Position numbers and translations under genes: made by a program
Shown: positions 1-13,939 of the stretch, in pieces
How positions within the stretch are numbered: position 1 is the first letter of the stretch
How the letters are laid out: each line of letters opens with the position of its first letter
The notes under the pieces: model-generated
Told to the model about the DNA's origin: nothing
The model's input: only the letters and a program-made list of their open reading frames with translations
Database searches by the model: none
NCBI RefSeq assembly: GCF_028532485.1
Contig: NZ_CP116942.1
Coordinates: 2,170,001 to 2,234,000 of the forward strand
DNA: 64,000 bases
Source: Iamia majanohamensis
GTDB taxonomy: Bacteria > Actinomycetota > Acidimicrobiia > Acidimicrobiales > Iamiaceae
Reading direction: 5' to 3'

Positions 1-2075
1 TGGCGGACCAGCTCCCCCAGCCACTCGGTGATGTCGACCAGCTCCTCGGTCTTGGCGTCCTCGGGCACGGTCCGGACCAGGGCCCGGTAGGCGCTGCTCA
101 GGTACCGCAGCACGATCCCCTCGACCCGGGCCAGCTGGTGGTGGCGGATCAGGTCGCCGAAGCCCATGGCCCGCTCGTACATCTCCCGCACCACCGACTT
201 GGGCGACAGGGGCGTGTCCGCCACCCACGGGTGGTTCCCCCGGTAGACCTCGAACATGGGCTCGAGCAGGTCGGCCAGCGGTCGGGGGTGGGTGACCTCC
301 TCCAGCTCGGCCATGCGCTGGTCGTAGTCGAGGCCCTCGGCCTTCATGCGCCCGATGGCCTCGCCCCGGGCCGCCCGGGCCTGGGCCTGGAGCACCGGGC
401 GGGGATCGTCGAGCACGGCCTCGACCACCGAGACCACGTCGAGGGCGTGGGTCGGGCTCTCGGGGTCGAGCAGGTCGAGGGCGGCGACGGCGAACGGCGA
501 CAGCGGCTGGTCCAGGGCGAAGCTGGGCTGGAGCTCGACGGTGACCCGGACGGTGCGGCCCTGCTCGTCGGGCTCGTCCAGCTCCTCGATGACCCCTCCG
601 TCGAGGAGGGCCCGCTCGATCTCGGCCGCCCGGGCCAGGTGGGCGTCCTGGAGCGCCTCGGGCTCGTAGCTGGTCCGGATGAGGTGGCGCAGGGCGGCGC
701 GGCCGTCACCCGGGCGGTCGAGCACGTTGATGAGCATGGAGTGGGTCACGGCCAGGCTGGAGGTCAGCGGCTCGGGGTCGGCCGCGACCAGGCGGTCGAA
801 GGTGGGGCGGCCCCAGGAGACGGTGCCCTCCGGCGGCTTCTTCTTGGTGACCTTGCGCCTCTTGCCGTCCTTCTCGGTCCGGGCCGCGGCCTTGGCCTCG
901 GCCTTGGCGTTCTCGATGGCGTGCTCGGGGGCCATGACCACGACGGTCCCCTGGGTGTCGAACCCGGCCCGCCCGGCCCGGCCCCCGATCTGGTGGAACT
1001 CGCGCGCCGAGAGGAGGCGGGTGGAGGTGCCGTCGTACTTCGACAGGGACGTGAGCAGCACGGTGCGGATGGGCACGTTGATGCCGACCCCCAGCGTGTC
1101 GGTGCCGCAGATGACCTTGAGCAGGCCCGCCTGGGCCAGGCGCTCCACCAGTCGCCGGTAGCGGGGGAGCATCCCCGCGTGGTGGACCCCGACGCCGTGG
1201 CGGACGAACTTGGCCAGGGTGCGGCCGAAGCCGGCGCTGAAGCGGAAGTCGCCGATGGCCTCGGCGATGGCGTCCTTCTCCTCCCGGGTGCAGAGCTTGA
1301 GGCTGGTGAGGGCCTGGGCCCGCTCCGCCGCCCCGGCCTGGGTGAAGTGGACCACGTACACCGGGGCCCCGCCGGTCTCGAGCAGCTCCTGGAGCACCTC
1401 GGTGAGGGGGTCGACCCGGAACTCGTGGACCAGGGGGACCGGGCGGGTGCCCGAGCGGACCACGGCCACCGGCCGCCCCGTGCGCGCCTCGAGGTCCTCC
1501 TCGTAGCGGGTGGTGTCGCCGAGGGTGGCCGACATCAGCACGTGCTGGGCGTCGACCAGCTCGAGCAGGGGGACCTGCCAGGCCCACCCCCGGTCGGGGT
1601 CGGCGATGTAGTGGAACTCGTCCATCACCACCTGGTCCACGGGGGCGTGGCGACCCCACCGCAGGGCCATGTTGGCGAGCACCTCGGCCGTGCAGCAGAT
1701 GAGGGGGGCGTCGGCGTTGACGGCGGCGTCCCCGGTGAGCATCCCGACCCGGTCGCGGCCGAAGGTGGCCGACAGCTCGAAGAACTTCTCCGACACCAGG
1801 GCCTTGATCGGCGCGGTGTAGAAGGTGCGACGGCCCTCGGCCAGGGCGGCGAGGTGGGCCGCCGCGGCCACCAGGCTCTTGCCCGACCCGGTGGGCGTCG
1901 AGAGGATCAGGTGGGCCCCGCCGACCACCTCGAGCAGGGCCTCCTCCTGGGCCGGGTACAGCGCCATCCCCCGGCCCTCGACCCAGGCCACCACCGCGTC
2001 GATCACGGCCTCGGGGTCGCCGGCCGGCGGCAGGGGCCCGGACAGGCCGGCAGGGGTCACGTCGAGGTCGGCCAC
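1..2075 (-). CDS. DEAD/DEAH-box helicase of the DUF3516 family (3' end cut by window)
   Basis: Probable ATP-dependent RNA helicase of the actinobacterial Ski2-like group that carries a C-terminal DUF3516 region. Reading the minus strand from GTG gives Walker A TPTGSGKS at residues 60-67, the DEFH Walker B box at 152-155, then LMSATLG and a helicase C-terminal half with HHAGMLPRYR and QIGGRAGRAG. Downstream residues match the DUF3516 family as I recall it. About 691 codons are present and the frame runs off position 1, so the C-terminus is missing. The GTG at 2075 is preceded by TACAGT six bases upstream and no Shine-Dalgarno, which suggests a leaderless transcript. Substrate and cellular role are not known from sequence. 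Confidence 0.9.
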   Translation of the reverse strand, partial: MADLDVTPAGLSGPLPPAGDPEAVIDAVVAWVEGRGMALYPAQEEALLEVVGGAHLILSTPTGSGKSLVAAAAHLAALAEGRRTFYTAPIKALVSEKFFELSATFGRDRVGMLTGDAAVNADAPLICCTAEVLANMALRWGRHAPVDQVVMDEFHYIADPDRGWAWQVPLLELVDAQHVLMSATLGDTTRYEEDLEARTGRPVAVVRSGTRPVPLVHEFRVDPLTEVLQELLETGGAPVYVVHFTQAGAAERAQALTSLKLCTREEKDAIAEAIGDFRFSAGFGRTLAKFVRHGVGVHHAGMLPRYRRLVERLAQAGLLKVICGTDTLGVGINVPIRTVLLTSLSKYDGTSTRLLSAREFHQIGGRAGRAGFDTQGTVVVMAPEHAIENAKAEAKAAARTEKDGKRRKVTKKKPPEGTVSWGRPTFDRLVAADPEPLTSSLAVTHSMLINVLDRPGDGRAALRHLIRTSYEPEALQDAHLARAAEIERALLDGGVIEELDEPDEQGRTVRVTVELQPSFALDQPLSPFAVAALDLLDPESPTHALDVVSVVEAVLDDPRPVLQAQARAARGEAIGRMKAEGLDYDQRMAELEEVTHPRPLADLLEPMFEVYRGNHPWVADTPLSPKSVVREMYERAMGFGDLIRHHQLARVEGIVLRYLSSAYRALVRTVPEDAKTEELVDITEWLGELVR

Positions 2076-2081
2076 CTCCCG

Positions 2082-2087
2082 ACTGTA
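2082..2087 (-). promoter_or_regulatory. -10 element of the helicase gene (leaderless)
   Basis: TACAGT on the minus strand ends 6 nt before the GTG at 2075, so transcription should begin at the start codon. Confidence 0.5.
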
Positions 2088-2254
2088 GGGAGCGGCCGCG
2101 ACGTCGCCGCCCGAGGGGGCCCGGCGGAGGGGGAGGCGTCCCCGCCCCGGGCGGGTTCCCCGCTCCCCGTCGGCCGTCCATACTTCCGGTGCCGCCCGGC
2201 GCGGCCCCGGGCCCGCGACGGCGCGAGCCGGGTGGACAGGAGAGTGGACGAGAG

Positions 2255-3739
2255 ATGCGCAAGGCACGGTGGTTGGTCGTGGGGGTGGTCGTGGCGCTGG
2301 CGCTCTCGGCCTGTGGAGCCGGCTCCGGCGAGCCGAGCGCGGTGGTGCGCAGCACCGAGCCCGCGGCCGACGACGGCGGCGGCAGCACGGCGCCGGGCGA
2401 GGGCTCGGGCGGCCAGATGGAGCCGGCCGACCCGCAGGTCGACGAGCCCATCACCCCGATGGACGACGTCACCGTGATGGGCAGCGCAGGCGGGCCCAAC
2501 AGCGCGGACGACGTGATGCTCGCCGCCGGCCTGGCCGTGCAGGAGTTCTGGGGGCGCACCTTCCCCGACGTCTACGGGGAGGAGTTCGAGGAGCTCTCCG
2601 GCGGGTTCTGGACCTACGGCCCCGACACGCCGCCCGAGGACCTGCCGCCGTGCCCCGGCATCACGTCCTACGAGGACATCGCGGTCAACGCCTTCTACTG
2701 CCCCGACGCCGACCTGGTGGCCTGGGACCGCGAGGGCCTGGTGGCCCCGTTCATCGACGAGTTCGGCGAGTTCGGCGCCGCCATCATCATGGCCCACGAG
2801 TTCGGCCACGTCGTCCAGGGCCGCACGGGCGACTTCGAGACGCTCCCCGGCGTGATCAGCGAGCTCCAGGCCGACTGCTTCGCCGGGTCCTGGATCGCGG
2901 ACGTGGTCGACGGCGGCAGCGAGGACTTCGAGGCCGACGTCGACGAGCTCGACCTGGCCGTCGCCGGCCAGATCGAGATCCGCGACGCCCCGGGCTCGGA
3001 CCCCAACGACCCCTCGGCCCACGGCTCCGGGTTCGACCGGGTGTCGAGCCTCTCCGACGGCGTGTTCGACGGCGCCTCGACCTGCGCCGACTACGCGGCC
3101 ACGCCGCCGGAGGTCACCCAGGTGCCCTTCACCGCCGACGACGCCGCGACCGGCGGCGACCTCGGGGCCGAGGAGTTGCTGGGCCTCCTGGTGCCGGACC
3201 TCGACGCCTTCTACGCCGGCCTCTTCACCGAGGCCGGCGAGGAGTGGGACCCGGTCGACGAGCTGGTGCTCTTCGACCCCGGCACCGACGACGTCAGCTG
3301 CGGCGACACCACCCTGACCCCGGACGAGGCCGAGTTCGCCATCTTCTACTGCGCCCCCGAGGACACGGTGGAGGCCGACGGGACGATGCTGCTGCCCGCC
3401 CTGGAGGACATCGGGGACTTCGCCCTGGGCTCGGAGGTGGCCCGCCAGTGGGCGTTCTCCGCCCAGGTCCAGCAGGGCATCACCGAGAACACCCGGGAGA
3501 CGTCGCTGCACGCCGACTGCATGACCGGCCTGTACGCCGGGGACCTCTACTTCCAGGAGGGCCCCCGGGAGCGCCAGCTCAGCCTGTCGGCCGGCGACCT
3601 CGACGAGGCCATCATCTCCTTCCTCGCCTTCTCGGGCCGGGGCGAGGACGCGGCCTCGCCGTTCGAGCGCTCCGACGCCTTCCGCACCGGCTTCGCCGGG
3701 ACGGTCGACGACTGCCAGGCCATCCTCGAGGGCGGCTGA
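2255..3739 (+). CDS. Lipoprotein, neutral zinc metallopeptidase with a degenerate second domain
   Basis: 494-residue secreted lipoprotein. The start at 2255 places a signal peptide directly at the N-terminus with the lipobox LSAC (Cys20). The first half carries HEFGH at 181-185 and ELQADC at 203-208, the zinc-ligand pattern of the neutral zinc metallopeptidase family (YpfJ-like, Pfam Zn_peptidase as recalled). The second half repeats the layout: an AIFYC segment matching NAFYC in the first half, then a helix where HEFGH should be but reads ALGSEVARQW, then TSLHADCMTG in place of ELQADCFAG. The C-terminal domain therefore looks like an inactive duplicate. Its substrate is unknown. It probably acts outside the membrane. 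Confidence 0.85.
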   Translation: MRKARWLVVGVVVALALSACGAGSGEPSAVVRSTEPAADDGGGSTAPGEGSGGQMEPADPQVDEPITPMDDVTVMGSAGGPNSADDVMLAAGLAVQEFWGRTFPDVYGEEFEELSGGFWTYGPDTPPEDLPPCPGITSYEDIAVNAFYCPDADLVAWDREGLVAPFIDEFGEFGAAIIMAHEFGHVVQGRTGDFETLPGVISELQADCFAGSWIADVVDGGSEDFEADVDELDLAVAGQIEIRDAPGSDPNDPSAHGSGFDRVSSLSDGVFDGASTCADYAATPPEVTQVPFTADDAATGGDLGAEELLGLLVPDLDAFYAGLFTEAGEEWDPVDELVLFDPGTDDVSCGDTTLTPDEAEFAIFYCAPEDTVEADGTMLLPALEDIGDFALGSEVARQWAFSAQVQQGITENTRETSLHADCMTGLYAGDLYFQEGPRERQLSLSAGDLDEAIISFLAFSGRGEDAASPFERSDAFRTGFAGTVDDCQAILEGG

Positions 3740-3758
3740 CGCCGGCCCGCCGGCGCGA

Positions 3759-4208
3759 TCAGGCCCGGCGGGCCACCTCGGCGTCGAGGGCCGCGGCCAC
3801 GTCGGTGCCCTGGGTCCCGGGCCGCAGCCACCGGGCCAGGGCGGTCTGGCCCAGGCTCTGCACCAGCACCGGGGGCGCCTCGGCCCGGAGGAGCACCAGG
3901 CCGCGGCGGTCGGCCACCGCGCCGACCAGGTCGCTCCACGGGATGCGGTGCGTGCGGACCAGGGTGCAGGCGGTGACGCCCTCGTCGTCGACCCGCACCC
4001 GGAGCCGGGTGGCCCGCAGCAGGACGGCCGCCAGGACGAGGGCGATGAGGTAGAGCTCGGTCGCCGATCCGCCCCGCGGCGAGGCGCCGCGGTCCGCCAG
4101 CACGAGCAGGAGGAACAGCACGGCGAAGGCGGCCCCGGCCACGCCGCAGCCCACCACGAGGGGGAGGTTCCGGTAGGTGCGGGGGGCCACCGCGGGAGTC
4201 TGGCCCAC
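3759..4208 (-). CDS. Membrane-anchored PH-like domain protein
   Basis: 149 residues from a GTG start. Two hydrophobic helices (about residues 14-38 and 50-64) are followed by a beta-rich segment with RVRVDDEGVTACTLVRTHRIPWSDLVGAV. This two-helix plus bacterial PH layout is typical of small actinobacterial membrane proteins of unknown function. It is convergent with the metallopeptidase gene, 19 bp away. No catalytic residues are recognised. Confidence 0.7.
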   Translation of the reverse strand: MGQTPAVAPRTYRNLPLVVGCGVAGAAFAVLFLLLVLADRGASPRGGSATELYLIALVLAAVLLRATRLRVRVDDEGVTACTLVRTHRIPWSDLVGAVADRRGLVLLRAEAPPVLVQSLGQTALARWLRPGTQGTDVAAALDAEVARRA

Positions 4209-4265
4209 CGGCGCCCCGTCGCCCGCGCTGGGCCCACCTCCGCTCGGCCCCGGGGGCGGCCGTCC

Positions 4266-4271
4266 TAGGCT
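4266..4271 (+). promoter_or_regulatory. -10 element of manA (leaderless)
   Basis: TAGGCT ends 8 nt before the GTG at 4280; no Shine-Dalgarno lies between. Confidence 0.5.
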
Positions 4272-4279
4272 CGGCCGCC

Positions 4280-5461
4280 GTGCTCGCCCTCGCCAACCCC
4301 GTGCAGGACTACGCCTGGGGCGCGGTCGACGGGCTGGCCCGCCTGGTCGGCACGCCCCCCACCGACGGCCCCGAGGCCGAGCTCTGGGTGGGGGCCCACC
4401 CGGCGGCGCCCTCGACGACCGCCGGCGACCGCCCCCTCGACCAGGTGGTCGACGAGGACCCCGAGGGCCTCCTCGGGCCCACCGTCGTCGCCCGCCACGG
4501 GGCCCGGCTGCCCTACCTGCTCAAGGTGCTGGCCATCGGGGCGCCGCTCAGCATCCAGCTCCACCCGTCGGCCCGCCAGGCCGAGGACGGCTTCGCCCGG
4601 GAGGAGGCCGCGGGCCTGGCCCGCGACGACCCCCGACGCTCGTACCGCGACCCCCGGGCCAAGCCCGAGGTCCTCGTGGCCCTCGTGCCCACCTGGGTGA
4701 TGGCCGGGTTCCGGTCCGGGGCCGACGCCGCCCGCGCCCTGGGCCCGCTGACCGACCACCCCGCCGTCGCCCGCCTGCGCGACCGGGTCGCCGACGAGCC
4801 CGACGCCCGGTCCGCACTGGTGCACCTCCTCGCCGCACCCGACGAGGAGCGGGCGGCGCTGGCCACGGCGGCCGCCGCGGCCGACCCCGCAGACGGCCCC
4901 GAGATGCGGTGGGTGGCGGCGCTGGCCGAGGCCTACCCGGGTGACCCCACGGCCCTCGGTCCCGCCCTGCTGGCGCTGCGGCGCCTGGAGGTGGGGGAGG
5001 GGCTGTTCCTGCCCGCCGGGGTGCCCCACATGTACCTGCAGGGCGCGGGGGTCGAGCTCATGGGCGCCTCCGACAACGTCGTGCGGGGCGGGCTCACCCC
5101 GAAGCACGTCGACCGCGACGAGCTGGTGCGCCTCCTCGCCCCGCCCGGGACCGGCCCGGTGGCCCTCCCCGGCGAGCCCGGGCCCGACGGCGCCACCACC
5201 ACCTACGCCCCCGGGGCGCCCGAGCTGGCCCTCCACCGCACCGCCCTGGGCCCCGACCCGGTGGCGCTGCCCGCCCTGCCCGGCGGCCCCGCCCTCGTCC
5301 TCGTCCTCGGCGGGACGGCGGCCCTGGAGGTGGGGGAGCAGGTCGTCGAGCTGGGCCGGGGCCGGGCCGCCCTGGTCGCCGCCGGGGAGAGGAGCGCGGC
5401 GCGGATCTCGGGCGCGGGCACGGCGTGGTGGGCCACCGTCGGCCCCGAGCCGGCCGGGTGA
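4280..5461 (+). CDS. manA: Mannose-6-phosphate isomerase, class I
   Basis: Interconverts mannose 6-phosphate and fructose 6-phosphate, feeding GDP-mannose and cell-envelope glycans. 393 residues. The N-terminus ANPVQDYAWG is typical. LSIQLHPSARQAEDGF and KPEVLVAL supply the expected zinc ligands, and the ELMGASDNVVRGGLTPKHVD block is the class I signature. The GTG start is fixed by the family N-terminus and by the upstream -10 element. It is followed after 1 bp by the DNA glycosylase gene, so the two are probably cotranscribed. Confidence 0.93.
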   Translation: MLALANPVQDYAWGAVDGLARLVGTPPTDGPEAELWVGAHPAAPSTTAGDRPLDQVVDEDPEGLLGPTVVARHGARLPYLLKVLAIGAPLSIQLHPSARQAEDGFAREEAAGLARDDPRRSYRDPRAKPEVLVALVPTWVMAGFRSGADAARALGPLTDHPAVARLRDRVADEPDARSALVHLLAAPDEERAALATAAAAADPADGPEMRWVAALAEAYPGDPTALGPALLALRRLEVGEGLFLPAGVPHMYLQGAGVELMGASDNVVRGGLTPKHVDRDELVRLLAPPGTGPVALPGEPGPDGATTTYAPGAPELALHRTALGPDPVALPALPGGPALVLVLGGTAALEVGEQVVELGRGRAALVAAGERSAARISGAGTAWWATVGPEPAG

Positions 5462-5462
5462 G

Positions 5463-6053
5463 GTGGCGCGCCGTCGGCGCCTGCCGCGCGCCTTCTACCG
5501 CCGCGACCCGCGCGTCGTGGCCCCCGAGCTGCTCGGGCGCCTGGTGGTCCACGGCGACCGGGTCGGGCGCATCGTGGAGGTGGAGGCCTACGCCGGCGCC
5601 GACGACCCCGGCAGCCACGCCCACCGGGGCCCAACGCCCCGCACCGAGGTCATGTTCGGCCCCCCGGGGCGGCTCTACGTGTACTTCAGCTACGGCATGC
5701 ACTGGTGCGCCAACGTCGTCTGCCACGAGCCCGGCGTCGCCGGGGCCGTGCTCCTCCGGGCCGTGGCCCCGGTGAGCGGGGTGGAGGCCATGCGGGCGGC
5801 GCGGCCCCGTGCCCGGCGGGACCGGGACCTCACCTCCGGCCCGGCGCGGCTGACCCAGGCCCTCGGGATCGACGGCAGCTTCGGCGGGGCCGACCTGGTG
5901 ACCGCGGACAGGGGCGTCCACCTGGCCGACGACGGGGTCGGTCCCGAGGTGGCCCCCGCCGCCAGCACCCGCATCGGGCTGTCCCGGGGCGAGGACCTGC
6001 CCTGGCGGTGGTACGTCCCCGGCGACCCCCACGTCTCGGGGCGGCCCCGGTGA
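5463..6053 (+). CDS. DNA-3-methyladenine glycosylase (AAG/MPG family)
   Basis: Excises alkylated purines at the start of base-excision repair. 196 residues from a GTG one base after the manA stop. Visible family motifs are VEVEAYAGADDPGSHA, TEVMFGPPGRLYVYFSYGMHWCANVV, RAARPRARRDRDLTSGPARLTQALGI and STRIGLSRGED. The catalytic Glu is expected in the first of these. The gene sits next to tyrS in M. tuberculosis (from memory), as it nearly does here. The downstream Nudix gene overlaps its stop. Confidence 0.92.
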   Translation: MARRRRLPRAFYRRDPRVVAPELLGRLVVHGDRVGRIVEVEAYAGADDPGSHAHRGPTPRTEVMFGPPGRLYVYFSYGMHWCANVVCHEPGVAGAVLLRAVAPVSGVEAMRAARPRARRDRDLTSGPARLTQALGIDGSFGGADLVTADRGVHLADDGVGPEVAPAASTRIGLSRGEDLPWRWYVPGDPHVSGRPR

Positions 6054-6664
6054 GCGGGCCGGAGGAGGGGTGGGAGGTGCTGGCGCCCGACGACCCCCGC
6101 GCCGCCCACCGCCCCGGCGACCGGGACCTGGCCGCCGCCCTGGTGGCCGGCGCGGCCCTGCCCGCCGCCCTGGAGCCGGTCCGCACCCGGGTGCTGGCGC
6201 TGTGCCGGGGCGGGGCCGACCCGCTGGCGCGCGACACCCTGCCCGACCACCTCACGGCCTCGGCCGTGGTGGTCGCCCCGGACCGGGGGGTGCTGCTGCT
6301 GCACCACCGCAAGCTGGGCCGCTGGTTCCAGCCCGGCGGCCACGTCGACGGCGACGGCAACCTGCTCGCCGCCGCCGTCCGGGAGGCGGTCGAGGAGACG
6401 GGGCTGGACGACCTCGCCCCCGTGCTGCCCGCGGTCGACCTCGACGTGCACGACGTGGCCTACCCCGACGGGTCCTTCCACGTGCACCACGACCTGCGGT
6501 TCCTGCTCCTGGCCCCGTCGGGGGCGGAGGCGGCGCACAACGAGGAGTCCACCGGTGCCCGCTGGGTGCGGGCCGAGGCCGACCTCGACGCGCTCGACGC
6601 CGACGCCAGCACCCGCCGGCTGGTGGTGCGGGGCCTGGCCGTGGCCGCCGCCCTCGGGCCCTGA
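6050..6664 (+). CDS. Nudix hydrolase
   Basis: 204 residues; the GTG overlaps the preceding stop by 4 nt (GTGA), so it is probably translationally coupled to the glycosylase gene. The Nudix box reads GGHVDGDGNLLAAAVREAVEETGL in two adjoining pieces. The REAVEE core is intact, while the first conserved Glu of the consensus is replaced by Gly, a variation known in some subfamilies. Substrate cannot be told from sequence. Pairing with a DNA-repair enzyme makes sanitation of damaged nucleotides plausible but unproven. Confidence 0.85.
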   Translation: MSGPEEGWEVLAPDDPRAAHRPGDRDLAAALVAGAALPAALEPVRTRVLALCRGGADPLARDTLPDHLTASAVVVAPDRGVLLLHHRKLGRWFQPGGHVDGDGNLLAAAVREAVEETGLDDLAPVLPAVDLDVHDVAYPDGSFHVHHDLRFLLLAPSGAEAAHNEESTGARWVRAEADLDALDADASTRRLVVRGLAVAAALGP

Positions 6665-6673
6665 CGGGGCGGC

Positions 6674-7246
6674 TCAGCCCACGTCGCCGGCCGGGGCGCA
6701 GGACGGCATGTCGTTCACGTCGGCGAAGGTCTCGACCACGCTGTCGAGGGGGTCGTTGAACTTCTCCTCGGTGAGGTACCGGGCGTCGGGGTTCACCCGC
6801 ACGGCGTCGGCGTAGGTGTCCCGGTCGTCGAGGAGGCGCTCCCAGTCGGCCAGCCACTGCTCCACGACCTCCTGGTCCGACGCCCCCTCGGGGAGGGGGT
6901 CGGCCAGGCGGGTGAGCATCGCCCGCAGGTCGGCGGTCGAGGCGTCGATGTCGTCGGCCCGGGCGGCACGGGACTGGGTGCCGGCGTCGGCGGTGCGGGC
7001 GTCGATGGTGGCCTGGGTCTCGGCGCAGGTGGCCTCGGCCTCCTCCACCCAGGCCCGGTCGTCGAGGCGGTCGGGGTTCTGCTCCCGCGCCGCCCCGGAG
7101 AAGATCCAGATCCAGAACAGGGCGATGGCCAGCATCCCCGCCACCCCGGCGACCCGCCAGGCCCGGGCCCGGCCCGACAGCCCCTCGCGGGGGACCTCGG
7201 GGTCGGTCGGCGCGGTGGCCGTGGGGCCGGGGTCGAGGTCGCTCAC
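6674..7246 (-). CDS. Hypothetical membrane-anchored protein
   Basis: 190 residues with one hydrophobic helix near residues 31-50 (VAGVAGMLAIALFWIWIF) after a Pro/Thr-rich cytoplasmic segment. A mostly helical, acidic extracytoplasmic part follows with a Cys near the middle and another near the end. I do not recognise a family. It lies convergent to the Nudix gene and divergent from tyrS. Confidence 0.65.
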   Translation of the reverse strand: MSDLDPGPTATAPTDPEVPREGLSGRARAWRVAGVAGMLAIALFWIWIFSGAAREQNPDRLDDRAWVEEAEATCAETQATIDARTADAGTQSRAARADDIDASTADLRAMLTRLADPLPEGASDQEVVEQWLADWERLLDDRDTYADAVRVNPDARYLTEEKFNDPLDSVVETFADVNDMPSCAPAGDVG

Positions 7247-7314
7247 GGGCGCCAGCCTCGCCCCGGGTGCGGGGGTGCGTCCACCCGGCGACGGGCCGGG
7301 CGCGGCGCGCGGGA

Positions 7315-7320
7315 CAGACT
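7315..7320 (+). promoter_or_regulatory. -10 element of tyrS (leaderless)
   Basis: CAGACT ends 6 nt before the GTG at 7327. Confidence 0.4.
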
Positions 7321-7326
7321 GGCCCG

Positions 7327-8610
7327 GTGACGACCGACGTGCTCGCCGACCTCGAGGCCCGGGGCCTCGTCCAGATCACCACCGACCGCGACGCGCTCGC
7401 GGCCCGGCTGGCCGAGGGTCCCCTCACCGCCTACCTGGGGCTCGACCCCACCGCCGACAGCCTGCACATCGGCAACCTCATCGGCCTGCTCGTCCTCCGG
7501 CGCCTGGCCGACGCCGGCCACCGGGTGATCGGGCTGGCCGGGGGGGCCACCGGGCTCATCGGCGACCCCTCGGGCCGCTCGGACGAGCGCAACCTCCTCG
7601 ACGACGCCACCCTGGCCGCCAACGCCGCAGCCATCTCGGCCCAGATCCGGCGGGTCGTCGACCCCGACGGGTCCCGGGGCGCGACCTTCGTCGACAACCG
7701 CGACTGGACCGAGGACCTCACCGTCATCGACTTCCTCCGGGACGTGGGCCGTCACGTGACCGTGAACCAGATGGTGGCCCGCGAGTCCGTGCGGGCCCGG
7801 CTCGACAGCGAGCACGGGCTGTCGTTCACCGAGTTCTCCTACATGCTCCTCCAGGCCCGGGACTACCTCCACCTCCACCAGGCGCAGGGCTGCGAGCTCC
7901 AGGTCGGAGGCAGCGACCAGTGGGGCAACATCGTCTCGGGCGTGGACCTGGTGCGGCGGGTCACCGGCCACCACGTCCACGCCCTGTGCTGGCCCCTGCT
8001 GACCGGCGCCGACGGCGCCAAGCTGGGCAAGAGCACCGGGGGGCGGGTCTGGCTCGACGCCGGGCGCACCAGCCCCTACCAGCTCTTCCAGCACTTCATG
8101 CAGGTCGACGACGCCGACCTCGAGCGCCACCTGCTCTGGTTCACGCTCCTGCCCGGCGACGAGGTGGCCGACCTGCTGGCCCGCCACCGGGCCGACCCCG
8201 GGGCCCGGCCCGCGCACCGCCGCCTGGCCCGCGAGGTCACCGCCCTGGTGCACGGTGCCGACGCGGCCCGCACCGCGGAGGAGGCGACCGCCGTCCTCTT
8301 CGGCGGCGACCCGGCCACGGCGTCGGAGGCCGCCCTCGAGGTCGTGGCCCGGGAGGTGCCCGTGGCCGACGTGGACGACATCGCGGCCGGGCCCCCGGTG
8401 TCGGCCCTGCTGGTGGCCTCGGGCCTGGTCCGGTCGACGAGCGAGGCCCGCCGGGCCCTCGACCAGGGCGGGGTGTACGTCAACGGCGCCCGCCAGGAGG
8501 GCGACCGGCCCCTCACCGCGGACGACCTGCTGCACGGCGCGCGGGCCGTGCTGCGCCGGGGCAAGCGGGCCTACGCCGTGGCCCAGGTGGGCCGCGCCGG
8601 CCCGGTGTGA
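7327..8610 (+). CDS. tyrS: Tyrosyl-tRNA synthetase
   Basis: Charges tRNA-Tyr; class I synthetase of 427 residues. HIGN at 47-50 is the HIGH motif and KLGKS at 232-236 is the KMSKS loop. The C-terminal S4 RNA-binding domain is clear (SALLVASGLVRSTSEARRAL, then GGVYVNG). The GTG start is supported by family length and the upstream -10 element. The gene lies directly upstream of the rRNA operon promoters, with no obvious terminator between. Confidence 0.96.
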   Translation: MTTDVLADLEARGLVQITTDRDALAARLAEGPLTAYLGLDPTADSLHIGNLIGLLVLRRLADAGHRVIGLAGGATGLIGDPSGRSDERNLLDDATLAANAAAISAQIRRVVDPDGSRGATFVDNRDWTEDLTVIDFLRDVGRHVTVNQMVARESVRARLDSEHGLSFTEFSYMLLQARDYLHLHQAQGCELQVGGSDQWGNIVSGVDLVRRVTGHHVHALCWPLLTGADGAKLGKSTGGRVWLDAGRTSPYQLFQHFMQVDDADLERHLLWFTLLPGDEVADLLARHRADPGARPAHRRLAREVTALVHGADAARTAEEATAVLFGGDPATASEAALEVVAREVPVADVDDIAAGPPVSALLVASGLVRSTSEARRALDQGGVYVNGARQEGDRPLTADDLLHGARAVLRRGKRAYAVAQVGRAGPV

Positions 8611-8631
8611 CCGACGACCCAGGCCGAGGAT

Positions 8632-8661
8632 TTGGACGATCGGCCCAGGTGTCCCTAGGTT
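8632..8661 (+). promoter_or_regulatory. rRNA operon promoter P1
   Basis: TTGGAC at 8632-8637, 18-base spacer, TAGGTT at 8656-8661: a sigma-70-type promoter just after tyrS. A small hairpin, GCACC/GGTGC at 8675-8688, follows. Confidence 0.55.
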
Positions 8662-8718
8662 CCTCCCTCGCCCCGCACCGTCAGGTGCGAGGTGGCCGCA
8701 GGACCAGGGACGACGAGG

Positions 8719-8747
8719 TTGACGCCTCGGAGGCCCACCGGTAATGT
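8719..8747 (+). promoter_or_regulatory. rRNA operon promoter P2
   Basis: TTGACG at 8719-8724, a 17-base spacer, and TAATGT at 8742-8747. This is the best sigma-70 match in the window, about 330 bp before the 16S gene, and the probable main rrn promoter. Confidence 0.75.
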
Positions 8748-8834
8748 GGTCAGCCGCCCCAAGCGAACGGTCAACGCCGCTCGCCGGGGCCAACACCCGG
8801 CACCACCGCCCACCGAGGCGACTGCCGAGAGCGA

Positions 8835-8867
8835 GCTCCCTGCGGGGAGCAGGGTGCTCCTTGAAAA
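8835..8867 (+). promoter_or_regulatory. boxB/boxA-like antitermination site in the rrn leader
   Basis: A perfect hairpin (GCTCCC, loop TGCG, GGGAGC; 8835-8850) is followed by TGCTCCTTGAAAA (8855-8867), one base from the classical boxA TGCTCTTTGAAAA. The order hairpin then boxA matches rRNA antitermination sites bound by NusB/S10 and NusA in other bacteria. The rest of the leader, 8868-9076, shows no gene. Confidence 0.65.
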
Positions 8868-9076
8868 CAGAACAGAGGACGCAAGCGAGTGCGGAGACTG
8901 CGAGGTCGGTGCCATCTGGCGCCGAGGTCGCAGGATCTGTCAATTCAATGCATCAAGAAACGGACAAGACGAAGTCAGTCTGTTCCTGGTGCCAGTCGGA
9001 CAATGAGGCGTCAGGCCTCGTCCGGCTCTGCGTTTACCGATCGAAGGCCGGCCCACATCGTGGGCAGGTCGAGATC

Positions 9077-13864
<4,788 letters not shown>

Positions 13865-13939
13865 CGAACGATGTTCGTGCTCGCTGTGGAGTTCTCGAAG
13901 AGCAGCGACCCCTGTGGGGTCTGCGCCTTTGACAACAGG

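Noticed and set aside
138-2477. 779-codon open frame on the plus strand across the helicase
   Set aside because: It is antisense to a gene with complete helicase motifs; its composition (Gly, Arg, His, Val) is the mirror of GC-rich codons and no domain is seen.
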